Shown: positions 50,137-62,193 of the stretch, one piece after another | Layout of the letters: the number at the start of each line of letters is the position of its first letter | How positions within the stretch are numbered: position 1 is the first letter of the stretch | Assembly: GCA_007644065.1 (NCBI GenBank) | Contig: VJWN01000003.1 | Coordinates: 1 to 64,000, forward strand | Origin: Margaritispora aquatica | Lineage: Eukaryota > Ascomycota > Leotiomycetes > Helotiales > Discinellaceae | Direction: 5' to 3' | DNA length: 64,000 nucleotides | The notes under the pieces: model-generated | Database searches by the model: none | Told to the model about the DNA's origin: nothing | Seen by the model: the letters and a program-made list of their open reading frames with translations, nothing else | Position numbers and translations under genes: made by a program

Positions 50137-51863
50137 ATGGCGTCAACCCACGCCATCCAAGTATTCAAGCCTTTGGCTCTCCTCACAATTCTCTTTGTTC
50201 TCTTCCAAGTTGCAGCTTCAGCCCGAAACTTGACAAACCAGGCTGCAAGCAAACACGCTTCAGTCAAGCTCGCGAAAAACCCAGACTACAAACCCAGCAA
50301 CATCACGAGGACGCAAAACCTCGTTCACGTGTTCGAGAAACTCAAGAGGCCTTTACCTGCCAGTGTGAAGGCTGCTTGGGACAAGGAGAAAAAGGGCCAT
50401 AAGACAGCACATACGCCCAAGAAAGAACATGCTCCTCGTGCAGTAGGTCGTGTAATTGGCACGCAGCCCCCGTTGTCGTTTGGATAGTAAGTCTTATTCT
50501 ATGTTATTGCTATGGATTGCGAAGAGGTTGGATGCTAATTATGGTTGCGGACTAGTTATTTATTCTCGTTTAGCATTGGGACGCCTCAGAAAGCCTTCTC
50601 CTTGGTCTTTGACACTGGCTCTTCGGTACGTGAATCAAACTTATCGTTTACCCATTTCTCTTCAACATAGCACCGGAAATCATCATTAACACCCACCAAG
50701 GACCTCTGGACATGGGGTGTAGAGACGTGGCTCTACGAGGACTGGGCCTTTGTGAGCCAACCCTCCATGACAGGCCGCAACTACTACGACCCAGCAGCAT
50801 CATCAACCGCAACAGATTTAGTTGGCCAGACCTTCCTAGCATGCTACCGCGCTGGAACCTGCTACGGCGGCGACGTCGGCCTGGACACAGTCTACGTGGG
50901 CGACTTGAGGATCACTGAGAATCCTGTTCCTCGCATCTGGTGGCAAAACTCAGGGACGGTGTTCGATGGGTTTTTTGATGGTTATCCGGCGGTTGATGGT
51001 GTGTTTGGGCTTGGTCTCGCACCCATGGATGGGGAGATTCCGAATCCCATCTCGACTCTTTCGACATATCTGTTTCCGCAGCTTTGGCCTTGTGAGTTTG
51101 CTCTTTGTCGGCGTATGGGGGAGAGAGGCTAATCTCTTGTGTTATTTGTAGTGGGTGGATTTACGACTTCGTTTATTGACGGCGTGGGTGCGACTGTTGA
51201 CTTCCATTGGGTGGACGAGGATAAATATTGGAATGACCTTGTGTACACGCCTGCGTTAACGGGAACACCGTATTGGACATTCAATGTATGTTATCTTCTG
51301 ATGGAGTTGAGCTTTGAGAACGGAGTTGCTAATTAGTCGCGATAGTGGAATGGGTATCAGAACTGGGACACAGTCACCACTTCAAGTCCTCAAGTGATAA
51401 TACAGAGCAGTAAGTCAACACTTCTTCTTTTCTGTATAAACTCGTAATCTGTGCCTTCACAATCTTTAATCCAGAAAATCTTATGCTCACCCTCCTCCCA
51501 GGTGACGACGGGATGCTCTTCCCGCCCTCCATCAAAGCAGCATACGAGTACCACATCTTCGACGGCCACTACACCGCCGAAGGCTACTTCTACTTCCCGT
51601 GCGAGATCTCGCTGCCCAGTTTTGACTTCTTCGTCGGCCCGAATAACACGCGCTTCAGCATCCCGGGGCACTACTTCAAGCAGGGCAGCGCGGGCTGGAT
51701 TGGGCAGACGGAGTATTGTTGGTCCGGCTTCGATTCGAGTCACGATGAGGGCATCGCTATGCTGGGGATGCCGTTTTATCATACGTTCTTCGTCGTGCAT
51801 GATATGACGAATATGAGGATTGGCATTGCAGAGTTGAATACGGAGTGGGTGGAGGGTGAGTGA
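50137..51863 (+). CDS. Secreted pepsin-like (A1) protein, second catalytic Asp replaced
   Basis: Six exons (50137-50486, 50556-50625, 50701-51091, 51152-51285, 51346-51409, 51502-51863) give 456 residues. A signal peptide (LALLTILFVLFQVAASA, cut before about residue 30) is followed by a Lys-rich propeptide. FSIGTPQKAFSLVFDTGSS carries the first catalytic Asp (136). The flap reads CYRAGTC instead of the usual Tyr-Gly-Asp-Gly-Ser. Where the second Asp-Thr-Gly should be, exons 5 and 6 join as VIIQSSDDGMLFPPS: aligned with the paralogue at 54691, Gln335 takes the place of Asp. It therefore probably does not cleave peptides. Only the acceptor at 51501 keeps frame. It could serve as a binding protein or inhibitor; that is a guess. 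Confidence 0.85.
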
Positions 51864-53359
51864 GTGTTGGATCGGTGGGAAGGGAGGTGAATAGAAGAAA
51901 ATCTTGGGAGGAGACTTGATTGGGGGGGGGGTGCAAGAACGATTTGGTTGTGATGCAAGAGTGTCATCTGCTGAAGTTTTATGAAATACATATCTACGGA
52001 TTTTGTCAAGCTCTAAATTACAACAGGCAGATTTTGGCTCGATTCCGCATATCTTAGTCCACGAATGTGATGAAATCGGTCGAGAACTCAAATCTATCTC
52101 CCGAATAGTGCTTCAAAGGAAAGGCTAAAAGTACAGCAGTAAAGCGAGGCTGCTGTCACAGAATAACATTGATTGGGGTTTCACCTGTCATTGAGAACAT
52201 CGAGGAGGGTAGTGCAGTTGGCCACTTCACGCTCTCTCCAAGCGAGGAGTTTATTGATGTGCCAAGATAATTAGAATGAAGATGTCCTTAGCTTCTATTT
52301 TAGATGCCTCTTACTTTGGTATCCTTAAGAACTTGAATGAAGCTTGAGTGTCTTATTGATGGAGACTGGGTCAGTGGGAGATGAATAATTCCACCAAGGT
52401 GGTGCAATTTCCGACTCGAGATCAGGATGAGCTTTTTGATCATTAATGACACTCCTGTTGGGACTAACTTATCGAATTTCTATTTTCGGCGTCAAAAATC
52501 TGCTGTATTATTTGGCATGGCTATTGTCATGAGATTCTAAGACAGGAATGGGAGAACGAAATTGGGTTGTGCTGTTGGTCATGCATGACTGTACTATGCC
52601 ACAATAGATGTCCTGAACTTGAAGACCAATTGTAAGAAAGTGACAAATGCGGTGTGGAATCATAAGAAATACCTGGCATCCCGAGCTGAAGTTGGTTTCT
52701 CGTCATCTCGTTGCACTGCAGTATGGACAGGGAAGGGAGGTGAAGAGTGAAATAAGAGGGAACACTTGATGCTTCGATGCACATGGGAGTAGACAAACTT
52801 CTACAAATATTGGATTTCGTTAACACCTATTTTCGGTGCGTCTACACTGGTTCGAGAGTTGGATGTCGATGGGAATGTGTAGATTGCTTCATGCAAGTGT
52901 CGAATAGTAAGGAGTGGTGGATGAAGCGAACAAAGGAGCATCATGTGACTATGCACACTTTATACCTCCGGTAGATTCTCAAGAACCCTTTCGAGGTATA
53001 GTCGCCGTCTATGGCTCTATACTCTGACCACTCGGCTCTTCACCCAACCCAGAAGGCGCAGTTTTGTTGAACGATCTGAAGCCAAAACCTTGTTGGTGTG
53101 AGTTAGGTAACATTCGCGTAGGCAAACATTGGCTGTTCCCAACTTCTATTTATGTTACTACCACTTTACCAGTCTGATGGGAATTGAAGCATACGGAGGT
53201 CAAGATGTGTAAATTAAACATTACTGCTTTGAATCTTACCGAACACTTGGATATACCCAATCAAGCTCGCTAGCCATCATGTGATACGAGCAAGGAGTAC
53301 CGAAGGAGCAAGGAGCTTTTCGCCCAGAAATTCAGGGGAACCCTATCTTACGGTACAGC

Positions 53360-53385
53360 GGGACTGTACTGTACAGTACAGTCCC
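53360..53385. repeat. 26-bp perfect palindrome
   Basis: GGGACTGTACTGT is followed by its exact reverse complement. Made largely of CTGTA/TACAG units. It could form a cruciform or be a dimeric protein site. It lies in the spacer between the pepsin-like genes. Confidence 0.85.
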
Positions 53386-53684
53386 TATCTTCCATACACA
53401 CACACGCGTATCTCGTATCCCCGCAGATCCTCGAATTCGGATGAAAGGTTGTGTCCTTCAGGAATCAGAATTCGCAAGCAAGCACTAATTAGTCACTTGC
53501 ACCACCTCCTTGGAATCCTTGGAGACTCCTTGGAACAGCCCTCCTTCTCCTTCCCCTCCCTATAGTGAGTGTCTCATATAGCCATATCCATCAGAATGTG
53601 CGAGGTTTTCTAGTGTTTTCCTGCTCTGTCCCGTGAATTCGGCTGAGCTGAACCGAGCCGCCTCCCCCACTCTTTTACAGTACC

Positions 53685-53714
53685 ACTCCTGACCAGTCCT
53701 GACCACTCCTGACC
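53685..53714. repeat. 10-bp tandem repeat (A[C/G]TCCTGACC)x3
   Basis: Three adjacent units differ only at the second base, followed by a partial unit (AGGACC). Simple tandem repeat; no function seen. Confidence 0.75.
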
Positions 53715-53847
53715 AGGACCGTTCTCCGTTCCCACCGTTTTAAAATTGTCTGAGCTCAAAATAGCGTGTGGAGTGACAAAGTGACAGCCAAACAGTCAGA
53801 CTCTTGTTTATTATTTTTCTTTTTTTTCTTTTCTTTCTTCTCCCGCT

Positions 53848-53868
53848 GTCGTCGTCGTCGTCGTCGTC
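53848..53868. repeat. (GTC)7 microsatellite
   Basis: Seven exact GTC units follow a 40-bp pyrimidine-rich tract. Non-coding as far as can be told. Confidence 0.8.
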
Positions 53869-54690
53869 CTCCCTTCTCTGGGATTTGAGATGAGATGAGA
53901 TAAGGGAAGGGAAGAAAGGAAAAGTGGAGGGAAGGGAAAAGGTGAGGCCAAGAAGACCAAGAAGACCAGGGAGACCACCGCCACATTGTGTATCTGGTGT
54001 TTGATATCGTCGTTCTAGATTCAACGGCCGTAACGGTTTCTCCTTGAGCCTCCTTGAGCTGTGCTGAGTCGTGACTCTCGTGTCTTGTGTCTTGTCTGAT
54101 TGTCTCTCCTTACGGATTACGGATGGCTTGCACCCGTTCGTTACACAAACCGAACATGTACTATACTCTCTCCATGATTCATGATTCGTGTAACATTACC
54201 GAATCAGAATACAAGACTCATGCACTCACACTCACTCACTCTCATGCTCACGCAAGGTAACGGCACAGTGTTGGTCGCAATCAAAATTCATATTGAAGTT
54301 TGATTTTCCCGTTCTTATTTTAAGGAACACCAACATAAAATTTTAATTTACTGTTCAGCTTGTCGAAATACCAATCCTGGGTTCTGATTGGTATCTGGCG
54401 GTGGATATTCCCCTTTGGGGCCTTCTCCGTGTTGCGGATCAGGTACTGAGCACGCCTCCAATATTCCAGATGTGGTCCTTCAGGGGCGAGATCCATGCAT
54501 GCGGATTACCTATAGATTTCAGATCATCCTCAGATCTCAAGTGATGTCACAAAAAACAACAGACGATCTTTACCGTTTTCTGGAAGCAAGATAAACGCTC
54601 TCGCTCGTCAAAGGTCTCTCAAAAAGTCTCGCTCGCTAGTCATCAAAACCTTTGTGATCCAGACTCGCGCTTGTCGAGTCAATCGAGACA

Positions 54691-56388
54691 ATGTTGCTCT
54701 TCGAGGCGAGTTCTTCGGCGGCGTCGGTCTTAGCATGCGTGCTTCTTTTGTGTCAGACAACTTCAGCCAGAAATTTCATGAATGGGAATGGAACATCGAG
54801 GACTTCGATTACGCTGCAGAAGAATCCCCATTGGCAACCTCACACCAAGACCAATGTCTCTAATTTGGCCGAGGTATACAACAAATTCGGCATTCCCATG
54901 TCAACAAAATTGAGGAAGAGTTGGAATAAGGAAAAATCAGACAGGCGGCATCGCACCACTTTGGAGCAACGTGATGGAGAGAATGTGGGGAAAGTAACGG
55001 TTTCGAGCGGGGGATAGTGAGTTTTCGCCTTATGTCGTGTCTTAGACTTTGCTGACGTAAACTAGCTATGTCTTTCCAATGTCAATAGGTACCCCAAAGC
55101 AGGACTTTAATGTACTCTTCGATACCGGCTCATCGGTAAGCAAAGAATGCGAAATTGCAAACATCAAACACTAACGTCGTGATAGGATATGTGGGTGTTC
55201 GGCTCAGAATTACCTCTACTACAAAATGTGTCTGGCGATGGACACAGCTTCTACGATCCAAAACTCTCATCAACATTCGTCAGCTACCCTGGGCAGAGTT
55301 TCTCTATATGCTACGGAGATGGCAGTTGTGTGAAAGGCGACATGGGAGAGGACACAGTCTACGTCAGTTCGCTGAAAATCACTGAGAATCCTGTCCCACT
55401 CATCTACTCAGAGACGGATTGGGAGTTTGATCAAGTAGGACTCGATGGTGTGTTGGGCTTGGGATTGGCTCAGTGGGACTCGGAGTCGCCGGACCCAGTA
55501 GAAACGCTGCCTTACTTCCTGCTCCCACAGCTTACACCTTGTAAGTTCAATGTCTCTTTTTATATGATGCAAGTACTAATCAGCGGGTGATATAGTGCAA
55601 GGATTTACTGTGACATTTACCAAAGACGGAGAGGGAAATGTGGATTTTTCATACATTGACAAGACGAAGTATATTGGTGACATCACGTATACTTCAGTCT
55701 CAAATGAGGGTATCTATGCTGGCAACCATTGGGTTTTCAACGTAAGTTTGCAATCTACTCAGAGACCAAAACGAGGCAATCTGACTTTAGATGCAGTGGG
55801 CTGGCTTCTCAATCGGCAGCGGCGATTACAACAAATCCTCAGTACCAGTCTTAACAGATACAGGTAAGCTTTCCACAGTCTAAACACGCATTTCATTCTC
55901 CAAAATAGCTCTTACTTCTACAATACACGCAACTGAATTAAAGCTGACTCTTGACCTAAGGAAATGCTAACATGCTCTTCCCACCGTCCGTCGTCGCCGC
56001 ATGGCAGAAGTCCGTCGGTGGAGGCTACTTCAACGGCGCGGGCGTTTTCGTATTTCGTTGTGAATCGACCGTTCTCCCAGACTTCACCTTCGGTCTCGGC
56101 GATTCACGCTTCACCATCCATGGCGCGTTGTTCAAGGGCGTCGTGTACGAGACCGGCGCGGACGGCTACGATTACTGCGTTTCAACTTTCTACTCCAGTG
56201 CTAGAGAGGATGTCGTCGTGTTTGGCATGCCGATGTTCCAGAGTCTGTTTGTCGTGCATGACTATGGAAATCGGTTGATGGGATTTGCAAGCAGGAATGA
56301 TACCGGGTTTGAGCCGGTGGTGGAGGAGGTGGTGGTTTCTGATGAGGAGGAGGAGGAGGAGGCGAAGAAGTTGAGGTTTAGAAGGTGA
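54691..56388 (+). CDS. Secreted pepsin-like aspartic protease (A1)
   Basis: Six exons (54691-55016, 55066-55135, 55186-55540, 55596-55741, 55797-55863, 55961-56388) give 463 residues. The signal peptide is SVLACVLLLCQTTSA. A Lys/Arg-rich propeptide follows. Catalytic Asp128 lies in VLFDTGSS, the flap is CYGDGSC, and Asp320 lies in VLTDTGNANMLFPPS. So the catalytic pair and flap Tyr are intact. All five intron positions and phases match those in the gene at 50137, so the two arose by duplication. An acidic C-terminal tail (EEVVVSDEEEEEEAKK) distinguishes it. It would digest proteins outside the cell or in the secretory route. I saw no GPI-anchor signal. Confidence 0.9.
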
Positions 56389-57953
56389 AAAAGCATGGAG
56401 TTTGAAGAGACTTTCGGTGATAGTGTGGTTAATGGGAGTTGAGATGTATACTTGTGTATAAGTTTTGGATGAAAATACCCTCTAGATAGATATACCTTAG
56501 TGCGTTTCTGCACTATCTCTTTTCCTTCTGTAGATATACTACTCAATGTACATGCTTGTAAGCTGTATCAAATCATTATTCAGCTGCCCTTGTATTTTTT
56601 CAATCCAGTGACAGCCGGTCAGATTGCAAGGTTTCAACTGACAGTTGGATATTTCTGAAGCCAAACACAAAATAGTTTCTTCTTTGATCCTGGATAAGCT
56701 TGGTATGAGCTAGTAGTGTATTCAAGAGATTATTTCATTGGTCGCGACGTTCGCTTAGCAAGTAGGGCTATGAAGCTTTAGACATCACCTCAGTGATTTG
56801 AGACTGGTAATTGGTCATGTGACTCAAGGTCACCCTCCCGTCTGTTGCCTTAATGTACTGCCAATATAGCTTATGCTCTTTCTAAGCGCCGTAGCCTAAA
56901 GTATGCGGAAGAAATTTCTTAGGTTAGCCACCAATTGGCAAGTTTTTGGATGCCCTCTGGTTTTGCCCCAGCTTCATCCAACTCCAACAAACGTTTATCA
57001 CGTGATGTTACTCTCAAATGACCTCGTGGTAAAGTACCTACGGAAGATGGCTTTCTCGCCGAAACAGATTCATGCACAGATGCTATTTCTGTCTCATTGA
57101 CTTTCAAAGATTCTTACTCTAAAATCACCGCAACATACCAAATCACTTATATCAAGCACATCTCCAAATCCTCCAAATCGTCGCCTCATTCTTTTGCCGA
57201 TAGTGGTACGAATCTCATTCGCACTCCAACCATAGGACAACATACGGTACGTTCTATTTCCCACCCACTGGCATCGCATTCTGTCGCGTCGTGTCGTGTC
57301 ACAACGACAGTCGTGTTCGGCGACACCGCCAACAAACAACAACAAAGCAATAAAGGCTCAACTGAGGTGAGACATGCATTTCCCGCCCGCACGTCAGGTG
57401 ACTCAGGGGTAGCGAATCGTCTCCTCGGCATGCACCGCTCTGTCCGCCATGAGGCTTAAGGTCAAAGCTGAAGTTACACGGTGATGGTTCCGGTGAGAAT
57501 TGGATTGGATATCGGAATGATTGAAAGCGAGCAGAGATAAGTGCTCGTTAAGTGAACCAGTGCGTGGCTTCCACGAGGGAGGCGGGACGTGAGTTGGGCT
57601 CGGCTAATCAAGTTGGCGGTGCGGGTGAAGGTGGTGGTGGTGCTGGGAAAACAAAACATGCACCGTGAGTTCAGCTGGATCTTCGCTTGGAGTGGTGATA
57701 GCGATGATTGGGTTTGAGATGCTTTTGGTGATGGAGAAGGCTGGTTGGCGAAGACATAGGATGGATAATAGGGTGCTTTTGTTGAGAACTTGTTTGGGAA
57801 TGGATAGGTATCGCGGACGGCATGTTTAAGAGGTGAGGTATATATGAAGGGTCTAGACCATAGTTTCACTAACTTCTTCATTTTAAGATCTTTATACGAT
57901 TACTTTATATCGTAGAAAACACGCTTTTATCTGTCTAAACACCAATTCGCATC
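56389..57953. other. Intergenic, 1.56 kb
   Basis: Only short frames are present. A CGTGTCGTGTC-like mini-repeat occurs near 57290-57305. The right end holds the promoter of the F-box-like gene. Confidence 0.55.
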
Positions 57954-59051
57954 ATGGCTTCAACCACGACGTCATTTCTCTCCCTCCCTCTTGAGTTGCG
58001 CTTCATGATTTATGACCTCGTCATGTTGTCTCAACCTGGTCCTGGGAGAACCCGATCGTATCTCTATCGCGACGGGAAGATTGAGCGCGAGCAGATCGGC
58101 TTGGATACAACTGGATGCCTGTTTCTCGCCAACAGAAAGATATACTTTGAGATGGAAGCGAGACTGCACACAAATCCAGTGAAGCTCGTCTTTGCTGGTG
58201 AAGTGTCTTGTGGTGGAGATGCTGCGGCAGCAGAGTTGGGAGATTTCATGCAAAGGAATCGTTGGGTGGGGAGGAATACAAGAGAACTTGGTATTCGGAT
58301 CTCTGCGCCAGCACCCGAGCCGCTGAAATCCGAGGCAGAGGACAGACTCTCGTCGTGGGAAATGGAACGATACCACGATGTCAACGAGATCAACTTCTTG
58401 AAACTCAAGACACCTTATCTCTACCCGAGTTTCGACAAGAAGGAAGCACAAAACCTGGCTCTCGACTTCTGGACTGCATTCTCCTGCGTTTGCTACTCTC
58501 TAGCTTCTCTTCCACTTCAAAGCCAGACGCCACCGAAGCCTCGATCTCCATCGCCAGTCTTTTTACAGCCACTTCTCAAAACTTTGACTACGTTTCCTCA
58601 TCTCGAGACAATCGAGCTCATCTGGCCCTCACCAAGCCCTCCCACCACCTTGGCCTCACCAGACTCAGCTATCACCGACTCAATCATCTGGCCAACATTC
58701 TACACCGATCTCCTCCTCCTCAACTCTACCTCTCACTCACACAAGATCAAAACGACCCTCACTGTCCCCGACGACGAAGGCATCGTCTCCCTATTCCGCT
58801 TCCTCCACAACCACAACTTCGCCCATGAAAACGCCGAGAAGGGACGACTGATGATGACGAGCACGTGGCAGTATGGCGAGAACGCGTTCGGAGAGCGCGA
58901 TATCGAGAGTGGGGTTTGGAGGAGGAATGGCCTGGATAGCAGTGTGAGGTGGGAGTCTTCGTGGCGGGTGACAAAGAGGAGAGTTGGGGAGAGGGGAGGT
59001 GTGAGTGTGCCTGTTTTTGTTGGGGGAAGGGGGCGAGTGTGTGTGAGCTGA
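57954..59051 (+). CDS. F-box-like protein of unknown target
   Basis: A single exon encodes 365 residues from ATG 57954 (CATCATGGCT). Near the N-terminus, FLSLPLELRFMIYDLVM is the fungal F-box-like signature (Leu-Pro-x-Glu-Leu-Arg-x-x-Ile-Tyr) seen in many ascomycete proteins of the F-box/2EXR type. The rest has no recognised repeats; a Pro/Ser-rich stretch lies near residues 185-200. If it binds Skp1 it would recruit a substrate to an SCF ligase, but many family members are not shown to do so. The C-terminus is basic and Gly/Val-rich (VPVFVGGRGRVCVS). Confidence 0.7.
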   Translation: MASTTTSFLSLPLELRFMIYDLVMLSQPGPGRTRSYLYRDGKIEREQIGLDTTGCLFLANRKIYFEMEARLHTNPVKLVFAGEVSCGGDAAAAELGDFMQRNRWVGRNTRELGIRISAPAPEPLKSEAEDRLSSWEMERYHDVNEINFLKLKTPYLYPSFDKKEAQNLALDFWTAFSCVCYSLASLPLQSQTPPKPRSPSPVFLQPLLKTLTTFPHLETIELIWPSPSPPTTLASPDSAITDSIIWPTFYTDLLLLNSTSHSHKIKTTLTVPDDEGIVSLFRFLHNHNFAHENAEKGRLMMTSTWQYGENAFGERDIESGVWRRNGLDSSVRWESSWRVTKRRVGERGGVSVPVFVGGRGRVCVS

Positions 59052-59419
59052 TTATATGTGGATTGCGAGGTGGTCGAAGTTTATGTTCACCGAAGTTGGC
59101 AGTAGAATAATAGGGAAGTCGTAGTCCCTCGAATAATGGCAAAGAAGAGCTACGCTATATAATTTTGCGAGACATCTGCAGTATAATTCGATTCCTAGAA
59201 GGCGAACTCGTGGGTATTTCTCTATTTCTGGGATTCAAGTCGTGAGATATCTATTTACCGGGTCTTTTCTCACTAAAACCTTAGACTCTACTGTCTCCAA
59301 TATCGCGAAAAAGCAGAATTGCATTCCTATCCAGAACTCTTCTACACCTGCGCCCACTACCATCAACTACAACTTACCAACAAACCTAATCCTCCTAACC
59401 CGCTGTGCCTACCCCATTC
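59052..59419. other. Intergenic between convergent genes
   Basis: The 3' ends of the F-box-like gene and the Pro-rich gene meet here. Nothing else is recognised. Confidence 0.55.
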
Positions 59420-60346
59420 TCACCACCTAACAGACTTCTTCTTGCTACTGCGACGCTTATGGCTCGAAGAAAGACTCGATGAAGCTTCGCTTTTACTAGC
59501 AGGCTTCCGCTCCATATACTTACTGCCACTCTTCCTCTCTCCCACGGTCAAGTGCCTTCCCTTGTGATCCGTAGGCCCATCCTTGTCATCGGAATGTGAT
59601 CTCCCAGACCGACGAGAGCGATATGATTCGGTGCTAGCGACCCAACTTTCTGTCGTTGACATGGCTCTTGATCCTCCTTGTTGAAATGGAGGAGAGAGGT
59701 TAAGGTCGTATGATAGATCATAATTTGGAGGTGGTGGAGGTGGAGGTGCGTACTGCGGCATTTGTAGGTGTGGCGGATAGCCAGAGTTTTGCTGGTTCGG
59801 GTATCCTGGTTGGTTGCCACCGAATTGGCTTTGTGGTGGTGGTGGAGGATAAGGGGCTGGATAAGACTGAGGTTGCTGTTGCTGTTGCATTTGGAAATTA
59901 CCCGGGAAGTTTGGAGGTGGCTGGTAGCTATTTGAGAGATTCTGTGCTCGTGATGGCCTACTATCTGGGTATGGTGGCTTGTGGCGACCACCGCCAGCCT
60001 CAGAAGCAGCATAGTCGTGACCAATAGCCCGACGACTCTGACTACCACCAAACTCTAATCGTGGTGGCGGCGGTGGAAGGTAGTTTTGGGAGCCATCAGT
60101 TGTACGTGAGCGTCTGGATGGACTAGGGAGATCTCCATAAGCGAGAGCGCGATCATCGTCATCGCCACCTCTTGCCACAGAGGCAGCATATCGAGAGGCT
60201 TTCCGTAAACCACTGCGCACGCCTGACCGACCACTCTCTTTGTAATCAGATCCTGTAGATGAGTCGTCGGCAGGATACCATATGTTTAAACTCGACTTTA
60301 CAGGCCCAGCTGTGAAATTGTATTGGAAGCGTTCTGGTGGTGACAT
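59420..60346 (-). CDS. Disordered Pro/Gln/Tyr-rich protein
   Basis: A single exon encodes 308 residues. The N-terminus (FQYNFTAGPVKSSLNIWYP) is more ordered. The middle (about 85-230) is low complexity with poly-Pro runs and a short poly-Gln (QMQQQQQPQSYPAPYPPPP), and the C-terminus is Ser/Lys/Arg-rich (SLSSSHKRRSSKKKSVRW). No catalytic domain or membrane segment is seen. The basic tail could be a nuclear signal. It lies next to a second protein of similar character at 61152. The function is unknown. Confidence 0.65.
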   Translation of the reverse strand: MSPPERFQYNFTAGPVKSSLNIWYPADDSSTGSDYKESGRSGVRSGLRKASRYAASVARGGDDDDRALAYGDLPSPSRRSRTTDGSQNYLPPPPPRLEFGGSQSRRAIGHDYAASEAGGGRHKPPYPDSRPSRAQNLSNSYQPPPNFPGNFQMQQQQQPQSYPAPYPPPPPQSQFGGNQPGYPNQQNSGYPPHLQMPQYAPPPPPPPNYDLSYDLNLSPPFQQGGSRAMSTTESWVASTESYRSRRSGRSHSDDKDGPTDHKGRHLTVGERKSGSKYMERKPASKSEASSSLSSSHKRRSSKKKSVRW

Positions 60347-61151
60347 CTTTTGGGGGGTTTCGGATAAGTTGAGTGGATGATCAGGTTTGGTAGATGTGAT
60401 GATGCTTGTATAGAGGGCTCTTCAAAGTGGATCGAGAAACTTCGATATTTATACCTCTAAAGGTTTGATGATTCAAAGTGGTTAAAGACATACTCTATAT
60501 GTCTCAGAAATACTATGAGTGACGACCATTAATCAATCGAATCATAATAAGTAAAAGTCACAAGTGCTGGTGGTGAATGGAGCAGCAAGTGTTCGCTTGT
60601 CTTTTTTGAAACTGCAATAAAATAACCTTCACAAGACTTTGTGTATGCGTGTGTGACTTTCGAAAATCTTCAAAACATTGTTCACGGTGATATGGCGCTT
60701 TTCTCGGGGAATCTCGGAATGAAAATCTCGAGAGCAAGACTCCAAGAACAGAGAGTTGTGGCCGTAGATATGCACTTTACTGCATACAAATGAACGAGCT
60801 TTTTCCAAGTTATATGCAAGTGCAGGATATTACTTGTGAAACATAATTTTCATTTTGGGTCGTGAAAATGCACGTTCGATACTTGGCCTAACTATGTCCA
60901 TTTTACCTCCGTCGATTTCTTACTATCTAAAAGCAAAATTGCAGCACATATTACAACCACAATGTACCAACCGCAAGCTACTCCAACATCTCAATCTAAA
61001 AAGCTACGTGATACACGGATAAACCACATCTAATCTGTCAAAACCAAAGTCCTCTGATTCGCATTTACAGACCACCCAATCTCAAAAATACAAATACATC
61101 AACAACCCCAGACTCCCAGCCCAGAAAGCTCCGTCCTCCAGCAAGATATCC
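60347..61151. other. Intergenic, 0.8 kb
   Basis: It is the promoter of the gene at 59420 and the 3' flank of the gene at 61152, both minus strand. Nothing else is recognised. Confidence 0.55.
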
Positions 61152-62193
61152 CTAACTTCTATATCTGGAGCCCGAGCGAGGGGCTCCTCTGGCCATGCTA
61201 GATCTGCCACGTCTACTGATTCCCGTTCCTACCTCGCTTGGATCAGAGTTGCCGTAGCTCATATTAAATTGCATGTTGCGACCAGTATCAGAGCTGGAAG
61301 ATGCCGAGACCTGGAAGTTTGGTGATCTCGTGACATGGTAGATGTATGGTGTTACGGGTTGCGACTGAGGTCGATAGTAAGGTTGTGGCTTATATTGAGC
61401 TTGGGCTTGTATCTGTTGATATCCAGACGCTGAAGCGGGGAAATCGTTTGCGCTCTGAGCTGCATAGCGGTAGTTTAGTTGACTTGGCAGTAGTGCTGGA
61501 TCCTGGGATTGATAGTTAAGGTTTGGTTCATTTGGTCGTGAATAACTGTCCTGCTGATACGATTGCTGTTGATAAGCTGCTTGTGGATGGTATTCAGGTG
61601 TGGGGTATTCATTCAGAAGTCCATTGCCTTGATTGAGAGCAGCAAAGCGTTGGTCGTATCCACCCCCAAATCCCTGTGAAGCAAAAGCGGATTGCTCGTA
61701 TGGTGGTGGTTGCGATGATCTCTGGGGTGGATAATTACCCTGGCGCTGAGATAGCACAAGAGCCTGACTCTGAGGTCCATATGCATCTTGGTTCCATTGA
61801 GATAGTCTAGGGGGCTCAAGGTAACCTGTGAATTTGGTATAAGCTTCAATAGATAAATTGAACACATTATACTTCTGTCGCTGCTCAGCCTAGAGTGAGC
61901 TTTTTTAACAACAGGTAAGGAAGACTTGAGAAGGAGGAGGGACGATACTTACTATCAACAGGATCTCTAGACCAAGCTCTGCTTCTACTCAAGCGTGGCA
62001 ATAACCGGGAGTCAGATTGTGCATCAGACCAGTCTCCGTCCTCGTCTCCCTCTGTGCCCCAAGCTTCATCGTCCAAGTCTCTATATCTGTGAGAGGATTT
62101 CCCAGACTTCCTTTCTATACGATAATCAGCGTGAATACCTCCATCAGAATCGATGTAGGATTTATCGATAATCTTTGTACGGCCGGATGGCAT
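61152..62193 (-). CDS. Disordered Gln/Tyr/Ser-rich (prion-like) protein
   Basis: Two exons (62193-61953 and 61825-61152) give 304 residues. The 127-bp intron runs from GTAAGT to TTCACAG. The N-terminal 80 residues are charged (TKIIDKSYIDSDGGIHADYR, then DDEAWGTEGDEDGDWSDAQS). Exon 2 is dominated by Gln, Tyr, Pro and Ser (YHPQAAYQQQSYQQDSY), a prion-like composition, and ends in an Arg/Gly/Ser tail (RGRSSMARGAPRSGSRYRS). No domain is recognised. RNA-binding or condensate-forming roles are common for such composition, but nothing here proves it. Confidence 0.7.

Larger units (their letters stand above)
51864..54690. other. 2.8-kb spacer between the two pepsin-like genes, with short repeats
   Basis: No gene is supported. 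A run of 10 G lies at 51922-51931. The part from 53360 to 53870 holds a 26-bp palindrome, a 10-bp tandem repeat and a (GTC)7 microsatellite, with pyrimidine-rich tracts around them. The segment may include promoter and leader of the second gene. Confidence 0.6.

Noticed and set aside
49917..50402. Frame overlapping the first pepsin-like exon
   Set aside because: Different phase from the signal peptide and protease motifs; no family character.
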